A stretch of 64,000 nt of DNA from the NCBI GenBank assembly GCA_021234155.1, contig JAJEKV010000053.1:7205424-7269423 (forward strand), read 5' to 3'. The notes below the pieces were generated by a model, which saw only the letters and a list, made by a program, of their open reading frames with translations, did no database searches and was not told the origin of the DNA. Position numbers and translations under genes: made by a program. The number at the start of each line of letters is the position of its first letter. Position 1 is the first letter of the stretch. Of the stretch, positions 8,270 to 19,040 are shown piece by piece. The stretch comes from Isoetes taiwanensis (Eukaryota > Streptophyta > Lycopodiopsida > Isoetales > Isoetaceae).

Positions 8270-9247
8270 CTAACTACAAGCCCAACCGCCACTGAAACCT
8301 CCAAATGTTGAGAGACGGGTCCCGGCTAATATAGCGAGAGTGAGAAGACGAAGAACGCCGCCGCCGCGGAGCCCGAAGCCAGTATCATGCGGAACCCCGC
8401 GGGCGGCAGCCGCCGAAGCCCCGCCGCGTCGAGCAGAATGCGTACCATAAAGAGACGGGTCCAAGCCTATAGCTAAAAGGCAATCCCTCCACCACAAGCG
8501 AGCAGTCGAATAGGATAAAGGGCGCAAAGAAGAGGGAGAGGAGCGAAAAAGAGGCCCGCCTGTCGGAGGATCGAGGAGATGGTAAGAACCGGCGGAGATC
8601 AAACGTTGAAGAATAGTGACGGGGCATGCGAGCGAGGGCAAACGGGCTAAAGAAACCGTATGACCGCGGGCAAGTTGATCGCGTTTGGAACGGCGGATCA
8701 AAATGTCGACGTGAGATAACGAGAAAGAAAGATCACGCCAGTTAAGAGCGAGGGCCTCAGAGATGCGCAAAAAAGCGGCAAAAAAAGAAAGGACGATGAG
8801 GGCAAAGACGGGCCAAAGAAGGGAACGGGGCGGCGGGTGGCGCAAAATGGAGAACAACAGAGCGAACATGTTGAGGCATGAGGGGGAGAAAAGTGCGAGG
8901 GGGACGAGCTCGACGAGAAGTAGACTGACGAGCCAAGGACGGTAAAGGAAGAACAGCGGGGGAGGGCAGGTTGAAAACTTGATGAAAAAAGGATATTGCA
9001 GCAGAGGCCGAAGTAATGGACGAGGGCTTATGTGACGAGAATCATGAAGAGTGGCAAAAAAAAGGCTAAGAACAACAAAGGGGAAGCCGGAGATAAGAAA
9101 CGCATGGAGGCGGCACCAAACAACAAAGCGGGCGGAACAAAGCCATGTACGTCGCAAGAGTCGAGGGGGCGGAAAACACCAACGGCAAAGTTGAGAGGAA
9201 CAAAGGGACCTCCTGAGGAGCAAGTAATCGAGAGGCAGCTGCCACAC
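8270..9247 (-). pseudogene. Tyrosine recombinase of the DIRS-like element
   Basis: The 325-codon frame contains FFAAFLRISEALALNW (first catalytic Arg context of tyrosine recombinases), then RRSKRDQLARGHTV, and near its end GTHSARRGGASAAAARGVP (the HxxR box). This enzyme would integrate and resolve the circular DNA of the element. After GVP the frame runs into low-complexity residues. The expected G-W and catalytic Tyr region is not in this frame, whereas the +1 frame reads MILASGSAAAAFFVFSLSLY. A frameshift near 8360 is therefore likely, and the protein would be inactive. It sits 24 bp downstream of the RNase H frame on the same strand. Confidence 0.75.
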
Positions 9248-9271
9248 AACAACATATAAACCATGTTAAAT

Positions 9272-10048
9272 TCAATCAAATTGACAACGAAAAACATAAA
9301 GAGCTACATGGCGTCGACACCCCGCAAAAGGGGCCGACAACTGGGGCAATAACGCCAATGAAAATGCATCAAAAAACATAAAGTCTTGAATAAAAGGCGC
9401 CCACGCCGATCCCGTCCAGAGCAGAGGCCACCAAGGGGCAGAAGGCCAATGAAGAACCACCAACGTCATACGAGCCCGACACGCAGCTGCATGGTACAAA
9501 ACACGTGGAACCAAGGCGGGTGGAGGGAAACAAAAATTGTTAAAGAGATGCCAATCATAGGTAAAAGCATCCGGGGGAATACGGTGCGGATATGCGAATC
9601 GAGTGTTATAGACGGGAAGCTTGTGGTTAAGGGGCGAGGCAAACCGGTCAACATGATGTGGGCCCCACAAAGAATCAACATAACTAAAACACCATGGAGC
9701 AAGAGCAAACTCATCCGCCTGAGGAAGGCGAGAAAGATAATCCGCCCATTCATTCTGGGAGCGAGGAATCCAAACAGGCTCCAAGGAGATGGAAAAATGA
9801 AAACAAATGAGGAAAATCTCGAGAGTAAGAAAATGGATATCAGGCGAGGAGGAACCCCCTTTCTGCAGAATAGCGGCCACATTCAGATTATCTCCCCGAA
9901 CTGTAACTAGGCGAGCATGAAGAAAAGGCAAAGCCGAACGCAAAACCTGGTAAAGTTTTAAGAGTTCCCGCCAAGTAGAAGAGCGAAGATTCCGACCAGA
10001 GAAAAGGCCAACAAAATCGACGCTGGTCTGTCCCGAAGAAGGAGCCAT
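9272..10048 (-). pseudogene. RNase H domain of the DIRS-like Pol
   Basis: The frame reads SSTWRELLKLYQVL, VRGDNLNVAAILQKGGS and WIPRSQNEWADYLSR. These are the glutamate and aspartate blocks and the terminal WxPRxxNxxAD box of the RNase H domain found in DIRS-type Pol. Downstream, RVLYHAAACRARMTLVVLHWPSAPWWPLL is the conserved linker between RNase H and recombinase in this group. RNase H removes the RNA strand after reverse transcription. The start Met is internal. The domain was probably translated as one polyprotein with RT, and the 310-bp gap to RT holds stops, so this copy is decayed. Confidence 0.75.
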
Positions 10049-10357
10049 CCCCCAACCAAAAGAACTAGCATCAAACCCAAGGACGCGGATGGACTACGGG
10101 ATGGGGAAATAGGGCTTAAAACTTAAGGACGAGGCAACAGATTCCCACAATACAATTTCCATACCGGGCAAAGAAGATAACTAAATAGGAGCATCCCAAT
10201 GCAAAGGTTGAATAAGGTTATAAGAAAAGAATGTCAAAGCAGAGACAAGAGAGCCAAAAAACAATGCGCAGAGACCGGAGGAACCCCAAGAATTTGGCAA
10301 GGTGACTAGACGCGGAGGCGGGAAGAGGAAAGAAGCTTAAGAGGAGAGATGAAAAAC

Positions 10358-10890
10358 TTAGCGAAGTTTCTTAGAAGAGAGGCATATAACCATGGCGTAA
10401 GCATCAAGGAGAAAACCAAGGAAAATGGTGCGGTGGGATAAACGCGAAAACCACATTTCGCCAAGCAATGAGAAAACCAAAGCAGCCTTGCAAATCAGAA
10501 ATAATGCGGCGTCAAGAGAACTAGGATCATGCCGAAGCGCTAAAAAGAAAATCATCCATGTAAGGGTGCAAATAATACCAAGCGGCTAGGCCAATGGCTT
10601 AACTAAGGGGCGCATGACTTTAGTAAAGACAAAGGGAGCAGAGGCCAAGCCGAAGGGGAGCATGGTAAAGACAAAAAAATGCTGGTCAAACTGAAATCCC
10701 AAAAAAGTGTGATGAGGAGGCCAAATGGGGACATGATGGTAGCCGGATTTCAAATCCAAAGTAAAAAGAAAGTCGTGGGGCTGAAGAACGGCTAAAGCAT
10801 CCGACAGAGACTCATAGCGAAAAGAAGGCACCGACAAAAAGGAATTGAGGTAGCGTAAGTCGAGAATCGTTTGAACTTATGATCCCCTTT
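10358..10890 (-). pseudogene. Reverse transcriptase domain of the DIRS-like Pol
   Basis: From about 10890 leftward the sequence reads TILDLRYLNSFL, SVPSFRYESLSDAL, FTLDLKSGYHHVPI (motif A) and FTMLPFGLASAPFVFTKVMRPLV (motif B), typical of DIRS-type RT. After a stop and frame change the catalytic box YMDDF appears (about 10560). A further shift gives RTIFLGFLLDAYAM (motif D/E region). At least two frame disruptions separate motif B, YMDD and the thumb region, so the enzyme cannot be made. The upstream 440 bp to Gag hold only degenerate sequence. Confidence 0.75.
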
Positions 10891-11332
10891 GGCACGACAC
10901 GAGAGGTGAGCGTAAAAAGGGCGAAGCGGAACTTGCATCACGGCAGAACGTAACGCAAAAGGTCTTGAATGGCCGAACGGGCAAAAGGGATATGGGACGA
11001 CAGAGAGGAAAGGTTCGGGCGAAAAAATGGTTGAGGCGGAGGTCCCTGAGCCCAAGGAAGAGCGTAACCATGCTGGATCCAAGACAGAACAAGAGAATTG
11101 GCAGAAATCGAGCGCCAAAAGGGCAAAGAAGCGGGAAGACGGCCGCGCACAGATAAAGTCGCGTAATGAGAATCAAGAGCCACCGGATCAAATGGGAGAT
11201 GAGGTAAAGGGGAAGAAAAAACTTGACAATCTGCAGAAAAAAGATCCGTCAGAAAAAAGAATAACCTTTATTCATTATAAAAGGAAATACACGCAAAGTG
11301 ACGAACGACAATAACTACACCAACATTTCGTC

Positions 11333-12607
11333 CTAAGAAGACCAAGGAGGAGGTAAAGTGGATGGAGGCAGGGCCGGATGAGGTGTCTGCGGTGGAAAAG
11401 CCATCAACGGGGCAGGATTGAGAGGAACGGAGTGAGGAAAAGGCAGAGAATAGGGGGGAACGGCATTATGGAGGAACTGGCGACGAAAGCAATTTTCGGC
11501 GGTGTGGCGAGAACGACCGCAAAAAGAACAGCGAAGATTGGACGGGTTGGAGGGAGACGAGGCAGGAGAGGAAAAAGCAGCGGACGGAGGGTAAGGAGAA
11601 GTGCGAGCGCGGGAGAGGCGCTTTTCCTGGGCAAATTTCTTAGCTTGATGCAGACGTTTGGATTCATCCGAAGAGAAATTCAAACTAGGTGACTCGCTAA
11701 ACTGGAAGGCGACGTCGTATCCATGTTGGTCAGCAATAAGCACAAATTTCATTTCTTGGTCCGCCAAACGCTTACCTTCTTCTACCATCTGCAACACATC
11801 GTCTGGAATAGCGACCCCCAACATAGTCAAACGCCCCTGAATCCACCGAAACCGGGTGTCCATGGCCGCAGCAAACTCATAGTAATGCCGCATGGAATCG
11901 CGCTCAAAAGGTGGGGTAGGCCGAGCGGCTCGTTCCCGAATGTCCTGCTGAAGGTGGTCAAGCTGGGCTTGGACCGATAACTGCTGGTTCAATGACGTCT
12001 GGAGTGCCTGAAGAGTCGCTCTCTGCTGTTGAAGCTCCTGCAATAATTGAGTATACTCAGGGGAAATGGGAGTGGAATGCGGGGGTACAGCAGAGGCGGG
12101 AGAGACGTGCGGCAAAGACGAGAAGAGAGGAGCCATCTGAGTAGGAGATGAAGGAGCTGTGGCACCAGTGGGAGAAGACAAAGGCGTAGCAAAGGCGGAA
12201 GGAGGCCAGAAAGAAAAATTAGACGAAGCAGAATCAGGAGAAAGAGGAGGAGAAAAGGGACTAGCATCCACGGAGTCCGGCTCGGGAGACAAAGAGGCTT
12301 CACGTTGGCGACGAGAACCCGCCGCCCGAGCAAGCCGTGTTGGAGAAAGCGAACTCGCGGGAGAAGAACCGGAAGTAGTGGTGCTAGACGGGCTCAGCTC
12401 AATAACCTGAAAAAAAAGAATACGTGAGAGCACAAAAAATAATAGTCCAAAGGTGATGCCACCCCCGGAGAAGAGAAAGAAGGCGTCTTGACATGTCAAC
12501 CCCAAGTCCGCGAAGAATCCAAACAATCGTCCGCCCGAAGGGAGAGAATGCGACCAAATGACGAGAAAATGACGAATCAAAAGAAACCAGCGTGAAATGC
12601 ACAACAC
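11333..12607 (-). CDS. Gag-like protein of the DIRS-like element
   Basis: The uninterrupted 424-residue protein has a Ser/Pro-rich amino half, a Gln/Leu-rich coiled-coil-like stretch (LLQELQQQRATLQALQTSL, about residues 187-205), a central conserved region (YYEFAAAMDTRFRWIQGRL) and a zinc knuckle (CSFCGRSRHTAENC, C-X2-C-X4-H-X4-C) near residue 370. The carboxy tail is Pro-rich. Gag would bind element RNA. The first about 85 residues look unlike Gag, and a pyrimidine tract plus CAG precedes QVIEL, so the true protein may start after a 5' intron. It is the only fully open frame of the element. Confidence 0.7.
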   Translation of the reverse strand: MLCISRWFLLIRHFLVIWSHSLPSGGRLFGFFADLGLTCQDAFFLFSGGGITFGLLFFVLSRILFFQVIELSPSSTTTSGSSPASSLSPTRLARAAGSRRQREASLSPEPDSVDASPFSPPLSPDSASSNFSFWPPSAFATPLSSPTGATAPSSPTQMAPLFSSLPHVSPASAVPPHSTPISPEYTQLLQELQQQRATLQALQTSLNQQLSVQAQLDHLQQDIRERAARPTPPFERDSMRHYYEFAAAMDTRFRWIQGRLTMLGVAIPDDVLQMVEEGKRLADQEMKFVLIADQHGYDVAFQFSESPSLNFSSDESKRLHQAKKFAQEKRLSRARTSPYPPSAAFSSPASSPSNPSNLRCSFCGRSRHTAENCFRRQFLHNAVPPYSLPFPHSVPLNPAPLMAFPPQTPHPALPPSTLPPPWSS

Positions 12608-14905
12608 GCAAGGAACCTAACTAGAGTAATGCCAATACGGCCAAAAATGCGACCCCCCTTATGCAAAAAAACCCCCAAGAGTCGAGAAAAGGGGATAACG
12701 CAACACCAAAGCCACCAAATGAAAGAAAACCCTCATAATGTGATATATGCAAGGAACCCACCCTTCAAAGGGAAATTACAATAGGAGAACAAAAAATCCA
12801 ACCAAACCATGGTCGAGACACCAAGGAAAAACAACTCCAAAAATGCACAAAACATCTAAAATTAACGACGCCCAACGCAAATGATGCCCCCCAAGGGAAA
12901 ACCCGATACAACATCCCTTCAAAAACCCTTATAGGCGTACCCCCCCCGGAAAACAACAATTATGCGCCGTAAAAAAAGAAAGTACCCAAGAATGTCAACC
13001 CACATCATGGTCCATGAAAAACCCCCGATCAAACATGAAAAGGGAAAAACAATTGTCGTATCCCATTACATTCAAAGACGATAGAAGTCCCATATCCAAC
13101 ATAGACCATAAAACACAAAAAAACAATTGTCTTATTCCATTTTATTCAACGAGGGCACCAACACCCCTACACTGCCCAAAAACAAACACAAAACATATCC
13201 CCAGAGATCAGGGCTAATCACGCAATCAGGCCCAAATCTAAATGGCGGATAAGTCGGGAGAAATTGAGGGGATACTCATCAAAATAAGCAAAAACTCGCG
13301 CAGCTAGATCGGACGTAACGACGAAAAGCCCCATAGCAAAATGATGTCTCCCAGGAACCGAGCTCGAGCTGGATCAACAAGTCTATATGAGCGGAATACC
13401 CTACGCACAGCAGGAGAAAATGCAGCATAAAGGCGTAGGGCCCGGAAGAATTCTTCAGGCCAATCGATGTCCGCATGGTCAAGCTGCAAGGCGCCCGAAA
13501 GCGTATGGGTGTAAAGCCTCCGGATGAGAAGCATAGAGATGGTGGGTAGTCATCGAGATCTCGTGGAGAAAAGGTGGAAAAACCCCATTGTGGAAAATCT
13601 TGGCAGAGCACAAAGGACAAGGGAACGGCATCGGAGTTGAGAACGGACCCAAGGAGGTAAGCGGCAATGAATTGTCTGCTCGACGCCACGCTGGGGAAAA
13701 AGGAAGCCATGGCCAGCAATATAAAGATCGAGGAGGACAACACAAGGGGAAGGAATGAATGGTGAGACCCCTGCTAGCCGAATGAATGGAGGCCAAGAAC
13801 GGCTGGGAAAAGCATGCAAAAACTAGTGGGCCTGCCGGCCAAAGAAAATTAGCGCCACCCACAAGCAAATGTACCAAAAAATACTAATGTAAGATTTGAT
13901 AGAAAATCAGCGAAACATACCGGAGGAGTGCCAGAAGGGAGGAATGTGGGTGGCCACGCACTAAGAGGAAGCCAGTCCAACCCGAAACCTGCAAGCAGAG
14001 GTCTGAGAGCCCGCAGACAAATACTTCCATGCTCAAGGAGGCGCTAAGGTCCCTGGGCACACCTACGTAAGGCATCATGGCGAAGAAGGAGAAATCCCAG
14101 GAATAGAGGCGAGAGCAGAGGCCCGAAGGCGCGGGAACCAGCAGGGCAAATAGAGCTAAGAGCCAAAGGGGCCAGAAGGAGCAATCGTATCCCAGGTTGC
14201 AGCCATGCAAGCGAGGCTACGAACAGAACATAAAACACAGGGCTGAAGTCAACCTAAGGCAGCGATGAAAACCCCCTGGCCAGCATAAGGGGAGGTAAGC
14301 GGACTGACCAAACGAGCGTGTCAGGAAAGCGAGATCACAGAGAAGCCCCAGCCGGAAAAGCTAAAGAGAGGATCAATCCACAACCGAAGAGCCAAGGGCA
14401 GATCGGAATACAGAGAATAAGCGCCAGGCAAGCCAGGGATAGATCAAAAATGAAACAAGGAAGAGAACGCAGCATGCGCCCCCAACGCCCAATCCGCCCA
14501 ACACGAAAAATTTTTCCACACAAAACCCAGAAGATCCACAGAACATGATCACACAATTCAATAGAACGGACCAGGAACCCACAAAACGGCCCCATCACAC
14601 CGAACCCGTCTAATAACTAACAAAGAGCCTATGGACCAAAGTCAATATGCCAATAACCAGAAGAGCCACGATCCCAGTAGAAAAATAGCACTAAAGACAA
14701 GCCATGCAGAACGAAAACAAGCTATAGAAGCATACTAGTATGGAAGAAGGACCAATTCGAGGAATCATGCTGAGCAGGGAAGAGGAGGGAGCGTACCGTC
14801 CAAAAAATGATGAAGAAACACGCCAGGCAGGTGCACGCCGCGAGAAGGTGAAGCCCGAAACTGGTGAAGAAGCTGGGGACGAAATCCATCGGATGAAGGG
14901 CCCGA
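12608..14905 (-). other. Leader of the DIRS-like element
   Basis: This 2.3-kb stretch lies between repeat A1 and Gag. Apart from the degenerate frame at 13218-13877, I see only low-complexity sequence (T- and G-rich on the minus strand), similar in texture to the T-rich region at 2.5-5.6 kb, which supports a common leader. The DNA at 12660-13200 shows no gene. Confidence 0.5.
13218..13877 (-). pseudogene. Degenerate upstream ORF in the DIRS-like leader, possible C2H2-type finger
   Basis: Three overlapping minus-strand frames join into one plausible protein: FPCPLCSAKIFHNG...MTTHH (a CxxC...H arrangement), then WPEEFFRALRLYAAF, RVFRSYRLVDPARARFLGDI, and finally SDLAARVFAYFDEYPLNFSRL ending LGLIA. 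The amino-acid texture (charged, helical) is unlike the surrounding low-complexity translation, so I think it was coding once. Two frameshifts are needed. I do not recognise the family. It may be an extra ORF of the element or a captured gene. Confidence 0.35.
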
Positions 14906-15032
14906 GAAGCTTGGAGCAGGAAGGAAGCTGCTGTGAGAAGACGCCGATAACCGGTGCTGAAGGAGAAAGAGCCCTATATAGTGGCTCGTCCCTCCCCAGA
15001 ATGGCGATCCGATGGCTCGGATCGATGCGATT
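14906..15032 (-). repeat. A1 outer repeat, 5' end of the DIRS-like element
   Basis: It is identical by eye to A2 (8091-8217). The outer boundary lies at GATGCGATT/AATGATG, and host sequence resumes at 15033. Confidence 0.8.
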
Positions 15033-15203
15033 AATGATGTTGGTTGCTCATGTAGATGTTTACACTGCCTAAGTTAATAAATGCATAGCTTTTTGTATTA
15101 TTTGCCCATAAAAATAACTGCATATGGGGTTGAAACATTAGGACTTGGGCTACATGTGACCATTAAACATGTATTTGCATATTTCGTATAATTGCATGCT
15201 TTA
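15033..15203. other. Flank between the DIRS-like element and the PP2C remnant
   Basis: No gene or repeat is recognised. If the two DIRS-like elements both landed in one older PLE copy, this would continue the DNA downstream of 7143. Confidence 0.3.
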
Positions 15204-16855
15204 GGGTTGAGAGCCTTTGGACGAAAACAAGGAAATAATGAACTGAAGTCTCATGTTGGAGCCACGGCCAGAGTATGGCTCTGGCCAAGTCATGATCCGT
15301 GCATAGCTGGAAAGGTTCTTGAAACTGGTATTAGTTCTGACAGTGGAGTAGAAGTGAGAATGGTGTTCTTTAGATTAAGAACTGACGGTAGCACTCTTGC
15401 CATAGCATATAAGCAGATTTGATGTCTCATATGTGATACTATGATGCTGGCGACCCCTTTGCTTATGCTGTAGCTTATACTGGTCTGCAAGAATTGAAGC
15501 ATGAGGAAGAAGGGGGACCTCAATATGGCTACTAGGAAAAGATTGGCTGAGGAGAAGAAGAATTCTAGCAGTAAGAGGAAATTGTTTGATTTCCACAAGA
15601 AGTTAACTATGTCTGGATCTGAAAAGGCTGTTGATCCAGTAGCTAATGAAGGTCCTGGGAACAAGAAGGATGACCATGGTGGTTCAGCAATTGCACCTGC
15701 TGCAGTAACGACTATGGGAGCTGCTACTCCAATACATGAGGTCCTTGGATCCCCCAACTCCAAACAGAATGATGAAGGAAGAAATTATGGTGACATCGAG
15801 CCTATAACTCAGGTTTGATCATGGGCTTTTTTTGATAGAATATTTGTTGTTCTACCTGTTTTTCTATGAAAGTCTTGCTAGATCTACAAATGATATGGGC
15901 TTGGATCTGGCCTAATGAACAAATGCCTACATAATTCTTGTTATCTAATGATGATTTTCATGCTTACATTATGATTTGCAGATAAGCTATTAGGATAGAT
16001 TTCGGCCTGTATAAACATAAGGACAGGAATTTATTTGAGTTAGTGTAGGTGGATACTGAAAAAAAATCTAATGTCTACTGGTTTTTAGGCTTAGACTTGA
16101 TGAAAGCTTACACTGAATCTATTTATGAACACTTATTTGCATGATTTAAACTGTGTCCCAGCCCGTTTCATTAAATACAAGCAGCTATTAGAGAATTCTA
16201 TCTGGCCATCGACCAAAGGTTTGTCTATATAAACCAACATCTTCTTATTTATAAGCATTTATAACCTAAGTGGGTTTAATATATGATTGTTTACTGCAAG
16301 ATTTTTAGGATCATGACGACAATTCTTATGAATAATGCACAAGATCTGGTAGTAGCAAATGTGGGAGATTCTAGAGCAGTCTTGTTAAGCTCTGACAAGG
16401 CTAAGGAGCTGTCTGTAGACCATGATCCTGACAAACCACAAGGGCGCGAAATGGTAAGAAACCGAAACAAGCAACTCTATTATTCATGATAACAAGGAAA
16501 AATCTAAAGGTCTCATAACTTCTGTTCTAAATCATAATAATCTCATATTAAACTTGTATGCCAACTGCCAAAACTACTTTTTTTGAAAATGTATAGAATT
16601 TCCAGAGATTTTGTAATCCTATAAATTTCCCGATATATGGTACAGGTGGAATCTAAGGGTGGCGAGGTGAATTTGATGTTACATGGGATTTATAGGGTGG
16701 ACAACAGACTGGCGATGTCGAGGTTCTTTGAAGACTACTCTCTCAAGGAACACCTTACTGTAGAACCTGATATATGGCAAGGAAAATTAACAGCAGAAGA
16801 CAGAATGTTTGTGATTGCAAGTGATGGTTTATGGCACCAAATTAGTAGCAATGAA
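15204..16855 (+). pseudogene. PP2C-type protein phosphatase, 5' part (split and decayed)
   Basis: Two clear exons are seen. 16309-16453 encodes ILMNNAQDLVVANVGDSRAV...LSVDHDP and ends at a GTAAGA donor. 16646-16855 follows a TACAG acceptor and encodes YRVDNRLAMSRFFEDYSLKEHLTVEPDIW and MFVIASDGLWHQISSNE. These are PP2C motifs (VANVGDSRAV, EPD, ASDGLW). The usual RAFGD box reads RFFED, replacing a conserved Gly, and the DGH metal-binding exon is not found. An upstream Lys-rich exon-like stretch (about 15500-15814, ending ITQ at a GT donor) and another at 15204-15420 may be 5' exons or unrelated. The gene continues at 25784 beyond an 8.9-kb transposon. Non-functional. Confidence 0.75.
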
Positions 16856-16879
16856 GGGTAAAAGAAAGCTAGGGTGTCT
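16856..16879 (+). repeat. Left terminal inverted repeat
   Basis: 24 bp, perfect complement of 25756-25779, preceded by TGAA. Confidence 0.9.
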
Positions 16880-17166
16880 AAAAAAAATGCCCTTACATTA
16901 TGTATAATGTAGATCATGTAGGCACCCGTTTTTGTTATTTTTTTGAATTTTAGTTAGTTGGGATATGTAATGATTAGGAGTAGCCACGTCAGCAATTCAA
17001 AATTATGAGTGGCAGTGGCAACCAGAACGGACCTTCATTGCAATTTTTCGGAGGGAGATTGCGAAGTATTTGCCGCCGTTCCAATTTTTTGTGTTTGTGA
17101 GTGATCAACGAAGTAATTCGACTGTAACTATTCTTCTTCCTCGAAATCCTTGCCCAAATCCAAGCA

Positions 17167-18378
17167 ATGGACGCCTTTGCCTCCCGGAAGTCACCCAGAT
17201 TAAACAAAAATTTGAAAATAGCCGATTCTAGCAAGAAAGCCGAAAAAAACAAGAGGAAGGTTCAAACTTCTGAGGAACCAGGGCCAAAAAGAAGACTTAT
17301 TTGTGAAGAACCCGCTGTTATGGAAGCAAAGCATGTAAAATGTGTCAATGCAGATGAAATTTTTCCAGATTTACAACAAAGATAATGGACGAAAGCAAGG
17401 GGGGCCCAAAGACATACGGGGTTCAAAGAATCTAGCGTGAAGCCAGAGAGTGGGCCGAGAACTTCTACAAACATTATGAAATTGTTTTTGGTAAGCGGGA
17501 GGTCACAAATCGCCATGTACCGAAAGTACTTTGCTCGTGCATTTGCCCTTCAATTGAGGTAAAAAAGTAGATTGGGATACTTTTAAAGTTTTGGCCAAAG
17601 ATTTGGCAAAGGGAGGAGCAAAAGAATCTGCTATTACGTAAAGAAATTGGGACCTCTAAATCCACATCCAAGGTTCCTAAATTTCAGCAAGGATATTACC
17701 CTAAGGAAGAGCTTGAATTTGCGTAAACTCTACAAAAGAAGTTGTCATGGAGAGTTAATTAGCAAACACATCCAAGGTTGAAGAACTGAAAATTCAGCGC
17801 ATGTAATTACGTGACAATATAAATAAGATTTCGGGAAGAAAGGATGCACATGAAGAGGACCTAGCACGGATACAAGAAGACATCAATAGTGTTCTCGACG
17901 ACGCCAAGCGTAATAAGAGAGACATCAAGATCGTGCGTGCAGGAGGTTGACCTTTGATGAGGGATAGAACCAGGAAGGAAGAAATGTCAAGAGAATTCAG
18001 GAGCCATTGGAGAAAGCCATTCGGGAAAAGGAGTTATGTGAAAAGAGGATTGCAGAACTTGAGGAGGCTCACAAAGTTCAGTTTGAGTGCTGCAGACGGC
18101 TTGATGATATGCATAAGTACATGATGCATTCTGCAGTGATTCTCCTTCAGCCCAAAACAAGCTTAGTGATCTCTCCAAATTGAAGAAAAATTCATATCCG
18201 TGCATGGATGTGTGTTTTGCAAAGAATGGCTTTGCTAATAATGAACCTATAGTTGCTCCATGCGAGCATTCATTTCATATCTTCTGTTTCTCATATTCTA
18301 TTTCTGCTGGACTATCCTGCCCAAGAGCATGCAAATGGGACGATAACATTTCAAAGACCTTGGGTGTGTACACTGGAG
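17167..18378 (+). pseudogene. Coiled-coil plus RING-like protein inside the TIR transposon (decayed)
   Basis: An open start (MDAFASRKSPRLNKNLK, basic, 72 codons) is followed by shifted frames. A coiled-coil segment (EPLEKAIREKELCEKRIAEL, about 18000-18070) leads to a zinc-binding stretch: YPCMDVC, then APCEHSFHIFCF (CxHxxHxxC) and CPRAC. This is a RING-type spacing. The exon ends at a GTAAGC donor (18379). Several frameshifts and stops prevent expression. It may be the start of one large accessory protein that continues through the charged region at 19041-19650. RING domains usually act as ubiquitin or SUMO ligases. What it would do for the transposon is unknown. Confidence 0.55.
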
Positions 18379-18439
18379 GTAAGCAGTATTTCATGATTTA
18401 TGTTCAATTTGCTGCACCCGGGATTACCAAGAATGTAGA

Positions 18440-18860
18440 ATCCATTTACATGTAGAATCCATTTACATGTAGATTGTTGCACTTAAGGTTTTGCTACAAA
18501 CATGTAGGAGTGTCTTGGTTATTTTATACTTATAGATCCTTGGCTTGCATGTCATACATATATGTGTTTCTTACATACATGTTGTACATTCACAGTGTAG
18601 GGTCCTAAATGTAGAACTTAAATACATAAAATTAGGAGTTGTGTACTGAGTTTTGTGACATAAAATTAGGAGTTGTGTACTGAGTACTGTGTATTTTATG
18701 TAATGTCTGATGTGTACATGTGCATACATTGGAGCACATTCATGTACATTACATGTACATTCCATCTAGATAAATAGCTGTTTACATGTGTATGTACTCA
18801 AAGTACTTCAATGTAGATCAGTTCTAGTAATATGTACAGCTATTGATATGTACAAAACAG
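18440..18860. repeat. ATGTAC/ACATGT-rich zone with two small tandem duplications
   Basis: GTAGAATCCATTTACAT is duplicated in tandem near 18440-18475, and a unit of about 36 bp starting CATAAAATTAGGAGTTG is duplicated at 18623-18690. ATGTAC, TACATGT and close variants recur many times. A matching zone lies at 24290-24790 toward the other end of the transposon. Confidence 0.55.
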
Positions 18861-19040
18861 TTAGAGACTGATTAGTTTGAGACTGATATCTGACTGTTAT
18901 GCGATTTATTTTTAGAGCTTCAAAGTGCCAAAAAAACTACTGAGCAGAAATTACACCACAGATCAGGTGCGCTTGTTTTCAAATTCAATTTCCATTGTGT
19001 CAGAGGAAGCAATTTCTTATTCTTGGTTCGGTTTTCACAG

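Larger units (their letters stand above)
7144..15032 (-). mobile_element. DIRS-like tyrosine-recombinase retrotransposon with split direct repeats
   Basis: Read on the minus strand the order is repeat A1 (15032-14906), leader, Gag, RT, RNase H, tyrosine recombinase, B1 end (8249-8218), A2 (8217-8091), minisatellite, B2 end (7175-7144). The A1-coding-B1A2-B2 order is the split-direct-repeat architecture of DIRS/PAT/Ngaro-type elements, which insert a circular DNA by site-specific recombination. No integrase or LTRs occur. Both outer junctions and the internal B1/A2 junction carry ATT, consistent with crossover at a short shared sequence. Coding regions carry frameshifts and stops, so this copy is probably dead, yet A1 and A2 are identical over 127 bp by eye, which argues for a young insertion. 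Confidence 0.85.

Noticed and set aside
8763-9910. Plus-strand Lys/Arg-rich frames (8763-8945, 9032-9259, 9386-9910)
   Set aside because: They are the antisense of the RNase H and recombinase region of the DIRS-like element and show only low-complexity basic protein.
11378-12410. Plus-strand basic frames opposite the DIRS-like Gag
   Set aside because: Antisense of a Ser/Pro-rich coding sequence. No motif.
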